From a virus, in the IMG/VR virus record IMGVR_UViG_3300046171_000202, positions 1-64,000 of that record: DNA of 64,000 bases. One strand, 5' to 3'. Both the position numbers and the translations under genes were made by a program. The notes beneath the pieces are model-generated. The model did not search any database and was not told the DNA's origin. It saw only the letters and a list, made by a program, of their open reading frames with translations. Of this stretch, positions 26,931-39,000 are shown in pieces (the first letter of the stretch is position 1; every line of letters begins with the position of its first letter).

Positions 26931-29900
26931 ATGCCAGAGTTAAAAAGAACATTCAGTGGAGGTAAAATGAATAAAGACCTCGACGAAAGATTAGTTCCTA
27001 ATGGTCAATATAGAGACGCACTAAACGTTCAAGTTTCAACTTCAGAAGGGTCTGATGTTGGATCGTTGCAAAATATACTAGGTAATAAATTACCTTACGG
27101 CAATAGTATTGCATCTAATTTAGGTAGCAACGCTTTTTGTGTTGGCGCTATAAGAAGGGACGAAACTGAATGTATATACTGGTTCGTTGAAAGTCAAACT
27201 AAAAGTTTAATTGTAGAGTATAATCAAGAGACTAATAGTGTAGAGCCAGTACTTGTAGATACTAATAGAATACTTAATTTTAGTAGAAATAATTTAATAA
27301 CTGGAATAGAGATATTAGATGATTTTTTAATATGGACAGATAATAATACAGAGCCTAAGAGAATAAAAATTACTGATTGGAAAACATATACTAACAATAC
27401 CTGGACTCACACGCAAGTAGATGGAGCTGATTTTAAAGAAGAACATTGTACTGTTATAAAAAAGGGTCCATTAAGCGCACCTAGATTAAAAATGGCTAAC
27501 ACAACTAGGGATGGCGCAATATCTGGTACTCTTTATAATAAATCTTTTACATATCTAGACACTGACACGGACAGCTGGGAGCCACTGCCTACAGGAGAAT
27601 ATACAGATCAAAATGGTGATGGAACTGCTGACTCTGCTCTAAATCGTCCGCTACCTAATCCAGTCGATAGTGAAATAATAATATCTGGAACTACACCTGA
27701 TTTTAGAGAAGGCGATAAAGTAAAGATAACACTTTTGACAGCTGATGAAAACGAAGCAGACGAAGACTCTGCGATAATAGCTTCTATAGTAGAAACTTAT
27801 GAAGCTTATCCAAAAATATTCAAAATAAATATAGACTCTATAAGTGAAAACATAGAAGAAAATGTACAAAACTGGAAAGTAGAGTTGATACAAAAACCAG
27901 CTTTGTTTGAAACTAAATTTGTTAGATTTGCTTATAGATATAAATATAAAGATGGCGAATACTCTACTATATCTCCGTTTAGTGAAGTAGCTTTCATAGG
28001 CGACGATTTTGATTACGATCCTAAAAAAGGATATAATTTAGGTATGGTTAATCAGCTTAGAAAGCTAGAAATAGTTAACTGGGCTTATGAAGTTCCTTTT
28101 GGTGTTACTGAAGTTGATATACTTTACAAAGATTCTGTCAGTAATAATATATATGTAGTAAAAAGTGTTAAAGCTACTGATCCCGAGTATTCTGAGTCAT
28201 CAGCATATCCAGATTTTTACGAAGGAAGACTTGAAATAGATTCAGAGCTAATATACAAAGTAATACCTTCTAATCAAATACTTAGACCTTTCGATAATGT
28301 ACCTAAAAAAGCTAAAGCTTTAGCAGTTTCAGGTAACAGATTATTATTCGGTAACTACATAGAAAACTACAATATAAAGGAGAATATCAATGATGTAAAT
28401 GATATCTCTATTAAATTCGCTTTAGACGCTAGAAGCAACTCATCTACAGTTGGACAGCCTAGAAAATCTTTAAAATCTCAAAGAACATACCAAATAGGAG
28501 TTGTGTATAGAGACAAGTACGGAAGAGAAACGCCTGTATTGACAGATACTAGTGGATCAATAAAGCTAAATAAAGGTTTTGCACCTAATAGAAACTTTCT
28601 AACAGCTAGAATAAAAAGCCCTATACCTCACTGGGCAGAAACGTATAAGTATTATATAAAAGAAACTTCACAACCTTATTATAATCTAGCTATGGATAGG
28701 CATTATCCTGCTGAAGATGGTAACGTGTGGTTGTCATTCCCATCGTCTGAAAGAAATAAGGTACAAGAAGATACATTTATTATCCTAAAAAAGAAACACG
28801 ACAAAGATGACTTTGTTGAAGAAGAAGCTAAATATAAAATACTAGCAATAGAAAACGAAGCACCTGACTTTATAAAAGAAGAAAATGTGTCTAAAGGCAA
28901 GCTTAATAGACAAAACGCTAGCGGCAGCGGTAATGGATCTATATTTGCTAGTAGTGGCGGTTGGCCAGCTGAAGATGGTGGATACATAGATATAAAAGCT
29001 GCAGACTGGCAAACTATATATGGAGGTTCAGGAGATGAAAGAGCTACAGCTGTACCAGTGCATCAGCTAAATGATTTAACTTTAGTGCTGTCCGATGGCA
29101 GAAACGAAACTAAACATTACGAAATAGCTAACATACAGTATAAGCCTGAGTTACAGCCTGCGGCTTACAGAGTAAATTTTGAAAAGAAACTAGAGTCGCA
29201 AGACGTTGCTTTTATAGGTTTGTTTGATGCGAATGCTACTGATCTATCTATACAGATTTTTCAAAAAACAATAAAAAGAAAACCAGAGTTTCAAGGAAGA
29301 TTTTTTGTTAAAATACAAAGAGATTCTACTCTAGAAAACGCTATACTTATAAAGCAAAACGACGAAGAATACAAAGTTGTAAATTCTCAGCCTATATATG
29401 GTATGCCTAGAAAAAACAACGATGGAAATTTTTGGGCAAAAACAGATAAAGGTAATTACCCTGGAATAAATCCTCCTGATAAAAATAAAGCAGTATTAAG
29501 CGCAGGTTGGTTTTTCTGTTACAACTTGTACCACGACGCTCAATGGGGAGGTGGACCTATGAAAGAAAATGGAAAAATATGGAGAGGTGGTAGAGCGGAC
29601 AGACCATCTGACATGTGGAAAGCGCCTGGATTTGGTGTTAATACTGGGTGGGATGTGATAGAAATAGCATTTCATTATTTTGGTGGTTTCGATAAGGGTG
29701 CAAGATGGGGAGTATGGAATCAATTTGGAACAGAAGAAACTAGAGCTCAAGCGTCTATGAAAAACGTGCTAGAGACTATAGGCATGAAATTTAGATTTAC
29801 AGATGATCCTAAAAAAGACGAAAATATATACACTATAACTAATTGGAGTAGGACAAACATATTAGCTTATGACGACGCAAAGCTTAAAAAAAATAGAGGC

Positions 29901-31334
29901 AAAACCGCTACCGGCAGAATAGTTAAATGGACGCTGAAACTAGACAAGCCTATAGCGTGGTCACCTGCTGAAAACGGCCATACCTCTAAAGGAAGCTCTA
30001 CAAACATGGAGTTTTTAAAAGATTTCTATTCAGAAGATACTTTTACGTCTAGTAATCCAGCTATATGGGAGACAGAGCCAAAGGAAGTTGCAGAACTAGA
30101 CATATATTACGAAGCAGGTAGTGCTAGAGGTAAAACTGGACATGGCGTGCTAAATACGTTGTCGTATTCAAATTGTTTTACTTTTGGCAACGGTGTTGAA
30201 TCAGATAGAATTAGAGATGATTTTAATGCACCTATTATAGGTAAAGGTGTTAGAGCGTCTACGGTTTTAGAAGATCAATATAAAGAAGTAAATAAAAAAT
30301 CAGATATTATATATTCTGGTATTTATAACTCAACATCTGGCGTAAATAATCTAAACCAATTCATACAAGCGGAGCAAATAACAAAAGCTATAAACCCTTC
30401 ATACGGAGCAATACAGCTAATGGAGTTTAGGTTAGGTGATCTAGATGTTTACTTAGAAGACAATGTAGTCAAGGTGCTAGCAGATAGAGACGCTTTGTTT
30501 AATGCAGATGGTAGTAAAAATGTAGTATCAAGCACAAATGTTCTTGGTTCAATACAACCTTACGCGGGTGATTATGGTATAAGTAAAAATCCAGAGTCAT
30601 ATGCTAGATACGGAAACAGAGCTTATTTCTCAGATAAAAATAGAGGTGTAATACTTAGGTTGTCAGGTAATGGTTTAACACCAATATCTAACTATGGTAT
30701 GGATGACTACTTTAGAGATAAGCTAGCTACTGCTCAAAGAGTAATTGGTAGTTATGATGAAAACAAAGACGAGTACAACTTAACTATAACTAAACAAACA
30801 GATTCTAGTGATTACAACGAAACTATTTCGTTTAAAGAAGATGTTAATGGTTGGAATACAAGAAAAAGCTTTATAAAAGAAAACGGCTTATCATTAAACA
30901 ACATATACTACACGTTTAAAAATGGTGAAATATGGTCACATAATAATGAGACTAGAAATAACTTTTATGGCGTTCAATACAACTCATCTGTTAAATTTAT
31001 ATTTAACGATGCACCTGGATCTGTAAAATCTTTTAAAACTTTAAACTACGAAGGTACTCAAGCTAGAGTTTTTGTTGATAATCCAGACTCAGATAATAAG
31101 TTTTACAATAGACTAGCTAAAAACGGTTGGTGGGTTAGCTCTATAGAGTCTGACTTACAAAGCGGTCAAGTTAAAACGTTTAAAAACAAAGAAGGCAAGT
31201 GGTTTTATAATATACTAGGAACTGAAACTACTGACTTAAATCTAGATACGAAAGAGTATTCAGTACAAGGTTTAGGGTATATAAGCGCAATAACAGGATC
31301 TGCTGGTAACCAAATAGAAATAATAGTACAATAA
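26931..31334 (+). CDS. Tail stabilisation-like protein (1467 residues)
   Basis: The N-terminus LKRTFSGGKMNKDLDERLVPNGQYRDALNVQVSTSEGSDVG is the hallmark of the stabilisation proteins of crAss-like and marine podoviruses. The family is distantly related in role to P22 gp10. Early repeats (FCVGAIRRDETECIYWFVES, ITGIEILDDFLIWTDNNTEPKRI) look like propeller blades. Probably closes the portal-ring stack and links to the tail hub. Confidence 0.75.
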   Translation: MPELKRTFSGGKMNKDLDERLVPNGQYRDALNVQVSTSEGSDVGSLQNILGNKLPYGNSIASNLGSNAFCVGAIRRDETECIYWFVESQTKSLIVEYNQETNSVEPVLVDTNRILNFSRNNLITGIEILDDFLIWTDNNTEPKRIKITDWKTYTNNTWTHTQVDGADFKEEHCTVIKKGPLSAPRLKMANTTRDGAISGTLYNKSFTYLDTDTDSWEPLPTGEYTDQNGDGTADSALNRPLPNPVDSEIIISGTTPDFREGDKVKITLLTADENEADEDSAIIASIVETYEAYPKIFKINIDSISENIEENVQNWKVELIQKPALFETKFVRFAYRYKYKDGEYSTISPFSEVAFIGDDFDYDPKKGYNLGMVNQLRKLEIVNWAYEVPFGVTEVDILYKDSVSNNIYVVKSVKATDPEYSESSAYPDFYEGRLEIDSELIYKVIPSNQILRPFDNVPKKAKALAVSGNRLLFGNYIENYNIKENINDVNDISIKFALDARSNSSTVGQPRKSLKSQRTYQIGVVYRDKYGRETPVLTDTSGSIKLNKGFAPNRNFLTARIKSPIPHWAETYKYYIKETSQPYYNLAMDRHYPAEDGNVWLSFPSSERNKVQEDTFIILKKKHDKDDFVEEEAKYKILAIENEAPDFIKEENVSKGKLNRQNASGSGNGSIFASSGGWPAEDGGYIDIKAADWQTIYGGSGDERATAVPVHQLNDLTLVLSDGRNETKHYEIANIQYKPELQPAAYRVNFEKKLESQDVAFIGLFDANATDLSIQIFQKTIKRKPEFQGRFFVKIQRDSTLENAILIKQNDEEYKVVNSQPIYGMPRKNNDGNFWAKTDKGNYPGINPPDKNKAVLSAGWFFCYNLYHDAQWGGGPMKENGKIWRGGRADRPSDMWKAPGFGVNTGWDVIEIAFHYFGGFDKGARWGVWNQFGTEETRAQASMKNVLETIGMKFRFTDDPKKDENIYTITNWSRTNILAYDDAKLKKNRGKTATGRIVKWTLKLDKPIAWSPAENGHTSKGSSTNMEFLKDFYSEDTFTSSNPAIWETEPKEVAELDIYYEAGSARGKTGHGVLNTLSYSNCFTFGNGVESDRIRDDFNAPIIGKGVRASTVLEDQYKEVNKKSDIIYSGIYNSTSGVNNLNQFIQAEQITKAINPSYGAIQLMEFRLGDLDVYLEDNVVKVLADRDALFNADGSKNVVSSTNVLGSIQPYAGDYGISKNPESYARYGNRAYFSDKNRGVILRLSGNGLTPISNYGMDDYFRDKLATAQRVIGSYDENKDEYNLTITKQTDSSDYNETISFKEDVNGWNTRKSFIKENGLSLNNIYYTFKNGEIWSHNNETRNNFYGVQYNSSVKFIFNDAPGSVKSFKTLNYEGTQARVFVDNPDSDNKFYNRLAKNGWWVSSIESDLQSGQVKTFKNKEGKWFYNILGTETTDLNLDTKEYSVQGLGYISAITGSAGNQIEIIVQ

Positions 31335-31337
31335 AAT

Positions 31338-33815
31338 ATGGCATTAATAAATTGCAGCATGGAAAAGCGGACGGTTATAGTGACCTCCGGACAGAACAAT
31401 GTAACTAGTGTTACATTAGAAATAATACCTGACTCAGGTTATGTTGTGGCAGCTAGAGACTTTGTTGCTGGTGCTAACCCTAATACAGACGCAATAAACA
31501 GTATAACTTTATCAAATAGTGCTAGCTCAGGTGGTCCACAAAATGATGGATCTTACACTACTGGTAATAAAGTAATAGTTACAGTAGACTTTAAAAACGA
31601 CTATGCTCCTACGGCGGACGTAGTGCTAGATATTGATCCTGCTGGAGAAGCAACTGCAGCACACTTAGTGCCAGTAAAACTTCAAGGTACATTTGCAATA
31701 CCAGCCTCGCCGAGTAAAGTTACTTTTGCAGCATCTAATATATTAGATTTTGCATCGTCTGGTTCTACTACAGATTTTTACGCATATGACAACCCCGGTG
31801 ATTTAGTTACTATAATGGTCATGACTATAGCCGCAACAACTAATGATTTTATAGATGAAGACGCTACTATAGTTATAACTAACTCATCTGACTCTACCGC
31901 AGATCAAGACTACCAGATAGACAGAGTAAGCACTTTCGATAGCTCTAATAGGTTAACACAAGTAGTTTATACTGTAAAAGCTGTTTTACCAAAAGTTAGT
32001 AGAAGCAATGATTTAATAACTTTTACAGGAGCTGGTGCGGATATTCCAGGTCTAGATAAAAAGATATATGGATACAGAATGAATACTGGAAATGCTGGCT
32101 TAGAAGGCATAAACAGGCGTTTAGAAATTTTTGGCGATATTGGTGCTCAATTTAGAATAAAAATGCAGAGAGGAACTTTGTCTGGTAATACTTATACTAC
32201 TGATACTAACAATGGTGTATATGTATTTGACAACTCTAAAACAACCATAGCTGATATTTTTCTACCTAGCACTTCTACCGTAACTTATCCATCCGAAATA
32301 AACTCTAGCGGAAACTACATAGCTTCAACAAATCCTTACACTTTAGATGCTACAGGTTTATTTTTTAAAAATATACTAATACCTGTTGATGCAGAAGACA
32401 AAGTGTATAGATTCACTATAACGCCAGAGACGGGCACTACTGTAGATGCTTCTGCTCCTGATATAAATACTATACCTGATCCAGACGTAATAACTTTTGA
32501 TATTACTAGAAATGGTGATGCATTTTTTTCAGCAACAAAAAACACTGCTAGAACTACAACTAATACTATAGAATACTTTGACCATTTAGATATTTCTAAA
32601 GGTAGCACAGAGCCAAGAGGTAAAAAGAATTCATCGCCAACGCCCCCGTCTGATGAGTACGGATATGACATAGTAGTAACAGATACTGGCAGTCAAAACT
32701 TCCATTTGCCTAACCAAGCTAATAGCTTTGTTTTAAGCGATTTAAATTATACTAAAACTTTAAATTCAGGTAGAATAATAGACCCTAAAATTACTGCCGA
32801 GCTTAGAGCTACTGCAGACGGATTTAATGCTGGCTCTATAAGAGCTAATGGTGAAAACAGTCATGCGCATGCGGAGTCTCACGAAACAGATACAGCAATA
32901 GTTTTAACTTTTGATCAAAGAGAAGCATTAACAAATAAAACTAGTTTTAACGCCTCTAGCTTTAGAAGTTCGTTTACCGTCAGCGGAACGTCTGAATTTT
33001 TTAAAATAAAGTTTTTTACAACAGATGCAACACCTGTATATAAAAGTCAAACTATAGAAATATCATCTACATTTTATGTTTCTGGTGATGTTGATAACGA
33101 TGGCACTGTAAATCAACAAAATACTACAACGTTGACTGCGCCTGCCGTAGATAGAACAAAGCTATATTTAGCAGCTAGGGATTTAACTATACAAGATTTT
33201 GGTGCTGGTAATATAACTTTTAGGCATGATTTAGACACTTTTGCGTTTACATCCGCTCAAACCTCTGTTACAACTCTAGATATATCTTTTAACATAGCTG
33301 AGCTTGTAAGAAAATTTGTAAACTCTATATCTAGAGGAGTTGGTTATACTTCTGATATAGGATATTCAATATCTAGAGAAGTGCTTAACTTTTCAGGCGG
33401 TGGATACAGCAAGCAGAATATAACTACTGACACTTCCCATGTTAAGTACACTATAACTGGAGCTTTTTTAAACGCGCAAGATGGCTTGCCTTTAAATTAT
33501 AATACTAGCAACTACCAACTACTTGTTCTTCCTAGATCAAACGACTCTATATTTGACAATGTACAACTAAGCGTATCTGCGGCACCTTCATTGACACTAG
33601 ATCAAGGGTCTACCGTAAATAGATCTTTAGGTTTGTCTACGTTTTCTATATTAATAGAATTCGACCAAGGCGACATTAGTAGCATGAGCGCTTCTCAGTC
33701 TTATGTTTTTAATGCTGACATAATACATAGGTTTAGTAACACCTATCAAAGTATAGGTGACGTAGAAGACTCACTAGGAAATTTAGCAGGATCACCAGGA
33801 CTACAAACTTATTAA
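31338..33815 (+). CDS. Large beta-rich structural protein
   Basis: 825 residues, Thr/Ser/Asp-rich with many short strands. No cysteine-rich or catalytic motif. Contains a dockerin-like DVDNDGTVNQ (a D-x-D-x-D calcium-type loop) near residue 590 but only once, so it is probably incidental. Position after the stabilisation protein suggests a tail-hub or spike component. Confidence 0.6.
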   Translation: MALINCSMEKRTVIVTSGQNNVTSVTLEIIPDSGYVVAARDFVAGANPNTDAINSITLSNSASSGGPQNDGSYTTGNKVIVTVDFKNDYAPTADVVLDIDPAGEATAAHLVPVKLQGTFAIPASPSKVTFAASNILDFASSGSTTDFYAYDNPGDLVTIMVMTIAATTNDFIDEDATIVITNSSDSTADQDYQIDRVSTFDSSNRLTQVVYTVKAVLPKVSRSNDLITFTGAGADIPGLDKKIYGYRMNTGNAGLEGINRRLEIFGDIGAQFRIKMQRGTLSGNTYTTDTNNGVYVFDNSKTTIADIFLPSTSTVTYPSEINSSGNYIASTNPYTLDATGLFFKNILIPVDAEDKVYRFTITPETGTTVDASAPDINTIPDPDVITFDITRNGDAFFSATKNTARTTTNTIEYFDHLDISKGSTEPRGKKNSSPTPPSDEYGYDIVVTDTGSQNFHLPNQANSFVLSDLNYTKTLNSGRIIDPKITAELRATADGFNAGSIRANGENSHAHAESHETDTAIVLTFDQREALTNKTSFNASSFRSSFTVSGTSEFFKIKFFTTDATPVYKSQTIEISSTFYVSGDVDNDGTVNQQNTTTLTAPAVDRTKLYLAARDLTIQDFGAGNITFRHDLDTFAFTSAQTSVTTLDISFNIAELVRKFVNSISRGVGYTSDIGYSISREVLNFSGGGYSKQNITTDTSHVKYTITGAFLNAQDGLPLNYNTSNYQLLVLPRSNDSIFDNVQLSVSAAPSLTLDQGSTVNRSLGLSTFSILIEFDQGDISSMSASQSYVFNADIIHRFSNTYQSIGDVEDSLGNLAGSPGLQTY

Positions 33816-33819
33816 TAAT

Positions 33820-34191
33820 ATGCCAAGTATAACATTTACATTAACTCATCCATTAAATCAAGCGATACAGCAAGGAACTACTGATGTAGCTTACTATGCT
33901 GATACCAGCACTTACACCTTTTCTGACTCTAGCACTGTGGACTATGCTGATACTTTTGTCAGATTAGGTGTTATAACAGCTGTAAACTACGCAGCAAAAC
34001 AAATAACTTGTGATGTGGCTAGTAATACCGTACTGCCCGCATCTAATGATTTCTTGTTTTTTAGTAAAGACAATAGAGCTAATATGACTAGTTTGCTAGG
34101 GTATTATGCAGAAGTAGAAGTGCAGAATAATTCTACGGATAAAGCAGAAATATTTGCTATGGGATCTGAGATATTTGAAAGTAGTAAATAA
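33820..34191 (+). CDS. Small structural protein
   Basis: 123 residues. PSITFTLTHPLNQAIQQGTTDVAYYA, then TVLPASNDFLFFSKDNRANMTSLLGYYAEVEVQNNSTDKAEIF. The FFSKDN.AN.S.L.GYYAEV.. segment is a recurring small virion protein in related phages as I recall. Role unknown. Confidence 0.6.
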   Translation: MPSITFTLTHPLNQAIQQGTTDVAYYADTSTYTFSDSSTVDYADTFVRLGVITAVNYAAKQITCDVASNTVLPASNDFLFFSKDNRANMTSLLGYYAEVEVQNNSTDKAEIFAMGSEIFESSK

Positions 34192-34210
34192 TGTGTAACT
34201 ATAAGATAAT
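34186..34210 (+). promoter_or_regulatory. Possible internal promoter (variant)
   Basis: AATGTGTAACTATAAGATAAT immediately before the internal-virion-protein gene. Its ACTATAAGATAATAA end matches class I copies 9 and 10, but the upstream TTTACAAA...ATACGA element is missing. A similar string lies on the minus strand at 55720-55743. Confidence 0.35.
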
Positions 34211-34218
34211 AAACTAAA

Positions 34219-34908
34219 ATGAAGAAAAATTCACCATTAAAAGCAATATCACCTACTTTAGATCCATCTTTAGTAGGATCACAAGCGGGCAACATCGTTG
34301 GAGGTACGATGAGTATAATAAGTGGTATACACGGAAGTAAAGCAAGAAAAGCAGAAGAGAGAGCTGCTCAGCAAGAGTTTAATCAATACAAAGCTCGGCT
34401 AGAGTCTCGCGACACTTCAAATCCTTACGCCAATATGGAAAATGTGTATGAAGATCTAACTGTTAACACACAAGCAGCGGACTTTGCAGCTCAACAGCAA
34501 GCCCAAGGACAAGCTAACATAATGGATCAAATGAGTGGAGCAGCTGGCGGTAGCGGTATAGCTGCGTTAGCTCAAGCTATGGCGGGTCAACAATCAATAA
34601 ATGCGCAAAGAGCTTCTGCAGACATAGGACAGCAAGAAAGACAAAATCTTATGGCAGAAAGATCTGCAGCCGGCCAATTGCAGCAAATAGAAAGAAAAGG
34701 AGAAATGATGTCTAGAGAAATGGAAAATCAAAAAGTAAATACATTACTAGGCATGTCGCAGGGTAGGCTTGGAGCAGCAAAGCTAGCTAGAGAACAAGCA
34801 AAACAAGCTATAATGAGTGGTGTAGGTCAATTAGCAGGAGGCGTTCAAAATGTAGCTATGCAAGACATGGGCTTTACTTCTGGAACGGAAGGATTAGTTA
34901 ATCAATAA
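34219..34908 (+). CDS. Internal virion protein, coiled-coil (T7 gp14-like role)
   Basis: 229 residues. Begins MKKNSPLKAISPTLDPS (SPLK motif), then a Gly/Ile hydrophobic stretch (VGSQAGNIVGGTMSIISGI). A long Ala/Gln coiled coil contains NPYANMENVYEDLTVNTQAADFAAQQQAQ and GGSGIAALAQAMAGQQ. This composition and its place ahead of two large internal proteins match podovirus ejection proteins that form a channel during infection. Confidence 0.7.
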   Translation: MKKNSPLKAISPTLDPSLVGSQAGNIVGGTMSIISGIHGSKARKAEERAAQQEFNQYKARLESRDTSNPYANMENVYEDLTVNTQAADFAAQQQAQGQANIMDQMSGAAGGSGIAALAQAMAGQQSINAQRASADIGQQERQNLMAERSAAGQLQQIERKGEMMSREMENQKVNTLLGMSQGRLGAAKLAREQAKQAIMSGVGQLAGGVQNVAMQDMGFTSGTEGLVNQ

Positions 34909-34919
34909 ATTAAATAAAG

Positions 34920-36065
34920 ATGAGCACAGATAGACAGTTAATACAAAATGCACAGGAAAACATACTTTATGGTAGGTTTTTAGATATTGGTGCGGCTTTT
35001 AATAAAGGTCTTTTAATGGCTACTAGAGGAGGCACTACGCCAACAACAAATCCTGTAGGTGCTGTTAAGAACAATTACGAAAACCAACTTGAAACATACT
35101 TAAACGCGCTTCCAGCTGGGGTTGATTTGGCATCTATACCAGATACTTACAAAAATAATATACAAAACTTTTTATTCAATAAAAAACAAGAGTATGTAAA
35201 CTTAGCTAACCAAATAAACGAATACGAGGTTGGTAGCGAAACTTACTTGCGAATGAAAGACGATATGAATAACATAAGATCTTCTTTTGTTAATCTGTCT
35301 AACCAAATGAAAAGCTACGGTGAGCAAAAAAAGCTTCTAATAGAAGATATACAGAAGCAAGTTCCTTCTTTATACGCGGATAATCAGGCTAACGTAAACT
35401 TACTTAGAGGCGTTTTTAACGAAGAATATGCTATGGTTATAGACGATTTTGGAAACGTGGGCTTTGAAGGAGATGACATAACTACCATGTTGAATGATTT
35501 ACCTCAATATACTAATAAAGACTACACCATAGCGGGAGCCATGTTAAAGCAAGCGGAGGCTGTTTATAAAAATGGTACTGTTTTAAAAAAGGGTGGATTT
35601 ATGTATAATAAGTTTAAAAACGATTTAGTATTAGGCATAGATCAAGGTGGAGTAAATAGACTCATGTCTATAATACATGATGGCTTAATAGGTGATGTTA
35701 AAATGATAGACGACCCTTATATAGAACAGCAAGTTGATCTATATAAAAATGGCCAATTAAGCTTTCAAGGACTTAGAGACTTAGTTGTAGATAATTATAT
35801 GAATGTTTTAGTAGAAACATCAAGAACTGGATATAGAGTTAAGAAAGGACCTGGTGCATCTGGTAGAAGTAGAAATGTTAATAAAGGAGACTTACAACTT
35901 ACAGATAGACAAAAAACTATAATAGCTGAAATGAAAGCTGATGGTGTTAGCGATGATGATTTGATAGCTTGGCTAAAAAGTGACCAAGAAGGGAAAGTTC
36001 GTTTTTTAAGTTCAGATCCAATACCAGGCGTTAGAGATCCGTACGCAAAATATAAACAAAAATAG
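34920..36065 (+). CDS. Internal virion protein (ejection)
   Basis: 381 residues, helical: YENQLETYLNALPAGVDLASIPDTYKNNIQNFLFNKKQEYVNLAN. The C-terminus (SRTGYRVKKGPGASGRSRNVNKGD) is basic. Sits between the coiled-coil protein and the 2802-residue protein, consistent with an ejected core complex. Confidence 0.65.
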   Translation: MSTDRQLIQNAQENILYGRFLDIGAAFNKGLLMATRGGTTPTTNPVGAVKNNYENQLETYLNALPAGVDLASIPDTYKNNIQNFLFNKKQEYVNLANQINEYEVGSETYLRMKDDMNNIRSSFVNLSNQMKSYGEQKKLLIEDIQKQVPSLYADNQANVNLLRGVFNEEYAMVIDDFGNVGFEGDDITTMLNDLPQYTNKDYTIAGAMLKQAEAVYKNGTVLKKGGFMYNKFKNDLVLGIDQGGVNRLMSIIHDGLIGDVKMIDDPYIEQQVDLYKNGQLSFQGLRDLVVDNYMNVLVETSRTGYRVKKGPGASGRSRNVNKGDLQLTDRQKTIIAEMKADGVSDDDLIAWLKSDQEGKVRFLSSDPIPGVRDPYAKYKQK

Positions 36066-36082
36066 AAAATAATTTAATAAAT

Positions 36083-39000
36083 ATGTTTGAAACAGAAGAC
36101 GGTGTAATTGATTTTAACAGTCTTAGCGAAATGGAGCAACTTGCTTTTAAAGCAAAGTATCCTAATGCTAAAGAAATAAGCGCTGCCCCTACAGGTGAAG
36201 ACGAAACTACGAGCTACGATCAATCTCTTCTAAACGCAATAAGATCCGTAGGTTCAAGCGAAGGAAAGTATGACAAATATAGAGAAAAAGGAATTGTTAG
36301 AAAACCAGAAGATGTAGAGTTGACGAAATATGTAGGGCATGTTTCTTTAATGGATGCAGGGTCTACTAGACCTAGGCAGATAATTAAAAAAGAAGTATTA
36401 AGTAAAGAATATACAGCAGATATAGAAGTAGAGCTTGAAGATGGATCTAAGATATATTTAACGCCTAATGAAGTTAATGATCCCGATATAAATCCAACTT
36501 TAAATAGTAAAGAATCTGAAATTAAAAACAAATACTATTTAGAAGACGGAACGACAAATAGAGATATATTTAACAAAAAAACGCAAACAAAAGTCATATC
36601 TAGACCTAACTTCGAAGGTAGCACTAGGATTGAATCAACAATAAAAGAAGAGGAAGTAACACCTTACGAGGAAGAAATTAAAGATACATATAATTTACTA
36701 AAAGAACTAGGTAAAGGTAGCGATAAAATTCCAGAGAAATACAGAGATTGGGAAGGTGAAAATCCGCCTATAGAGTTGGTTCAAGACTATGTTGCAGACT
36801 TAAAATACAGGCAAGAAATAGCAAAAGCTAGAAAAGAAGAATATGACAAAGCTGTTTCAACTTTCACTAAAGACGAGCAAGAAGCTACTAGAATACAAGT
36901 AGAGAAAAGAAAAGAGAGAGCTGAATCATTTTTAGATAAACCTGAAATAAAAGATCTTAACATTAGATTAGAGTCATACCAAAATGACCCTAGATATATT
37001 CAAAATTTAAAAATAGCAAAAAAATTTGAAAACGGTGAAACTTTAACTCAAGGTGAAATCAAACAATACCAAAACAACGCTGTAGAATTAAACGAGATAG
37101 ATAGCAAAATACACGAAGACTATGAAAAATATAGTCTAGCTATAGAAGAAGTTTCTGATTCAGCTGAAGAGTTAGACCTTCTGAAAAGAGATTATAGTTT
37201 GCTAAATAAATTTGGTTTTAATGCAGCCTCTACATTGAGTGGTCTTAGTTTTGGTTTATTAGAATATTTAGCTCCACTAAGTGGCATGCCAGGGTCTAAC
37301 GAGATAATGGAGCAAATGTCTATAAAAAGAAGAAAAGAGTTAGAAGAGGCAAGAGAAAAATATAGACCTGATGTTGCCTTTGAAGATGCCTTTAGTAGCT
37401 TAGACAACTTTGGTAGATTTATAACAGAAGAAACAGGAAGACAGTTACCTATATTCGCATTGATAGCAGCTTCCGGTGGAGCAGCTACCGCCCTTGGCGC
37501 AACATCTTTAGGTGCTGGCGCTGTTTCAGGTATAACTCTAGGCACTATGAGTGCTGGCCAGCAAATAGGTGACATGACATATGAAGAATTTTTAAGTAAG
37601 TACAACGATATAAAGGCTTATGGTAGAAATTTAGAATATAATGATAAAGAGTATAGCGACTTAAATAAGTTTTTAGTAGGAACAGGGTTTGGTGCAGCAG
37701 AAGGTTTACTTGGTGCAGCGCCTACATTTATTCTAGGTAGTAGATTTTTCAATAACGCTACTAAGTCTTTTATAAAAGCAGGTGAAAAAGGATTGTTGGC
37801 TAAAATACCTACCACTACTTTTCAAAAAGCTTTAAACTTTGGTAAGCCGTTCGCTAAAGAATTTGTCATAGGATCAGCTGAAGAGGCTATAACTGAGGGT
37901 TTAACTACTTTAACGCAAAACATAATAACTAGAAACTCTAATATATTTGAAGGAGTAGGTCACGCAGCTTTCTCAGGTGGTTTTTTCGGAGGTGCATTAG
38001 GAGGCGGAAGTGTAGCTATGGGGTCAGCTTTAAGCATGTCTATGAATACTGCTGAAAGAGCTCAAATACAAGATCTTTTAAATCAAAAGCAAGACATACT
38101 AAAACAATTATCATCTTTAGATGGTAGAACAAAAGGTGCTTTAGCTTTAAAAAACAGGGCCGAAAGTATAGAAAAAGAAATATCAGACAAAATGTTGACA
38201 GCTGAAAAAGCTTGGTTGTCTAAAATGAGTAAACCAAACTTTGAAGCTTATACTAAAACCCTAGACGCACAAGCTAGACTAAGACAACAAGCGTTTGATA
38301 TAAAGAACGACGAAACACTTAGTAAGGCAGAAAAGAAAAAAGAAATTGATTTGCTTGCAATAGATTACCAAGTATTACAAGGACAAATAGAAGCATTTAG
38401 AAACCCATTAGATTATGCTAACAAGTATCATCTTTTAAAGACAACTGACGAAGCTAGATATAACGAAATAAACAAAGAAGCATCAGATAAACTAAGCTCT
38501 GAAGGCGTAGATCTAACTAAAGAAAAAATAGATAAAGAAGCTTACGAAATATATCTAAACCAAGAATTAGAATCGTCTAAGAAATCAGCTAATAAAGCTT
38601 TGAAAAACTTAAAATTAAAGCACAATAAATTTAATTTTAAAACAGAAAAAGATGCGATAGCTGAAGCTAATAAAATATTAAAACAAGAAAATCTAGACGA
38701 CTTAACTAAGTCTTTTTGGAAAGATGTTATAAATAACCCAGGAAGAATAAATGGTCAAGCAGCTAATATAAACGGAACGTACACATATATAACTATAGAT
38801 GAAACTGCTTTAAAAAATGAAAGATCAGGCACTGCAACGCATGAAGTTGGTCACATAGTTTTTTGGGATTTATTAAGAAGGGCAAGGGAAGAAGGTGGAA
38901 AGTCTGACATTGCGTTAGATTTTGATTCTATGGCTAAAGATATTGAAAAATATTTAAAAGCTACACACCCTGAAATACACGCTGAAATGTTTGGCAAGCG

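Noticed and set aside
32336-32671. 111-codon leftward frame
   Set aside because: Shadow of the 825-residue structural gene; hydrophobic Val/Ser composition typical of antisense.
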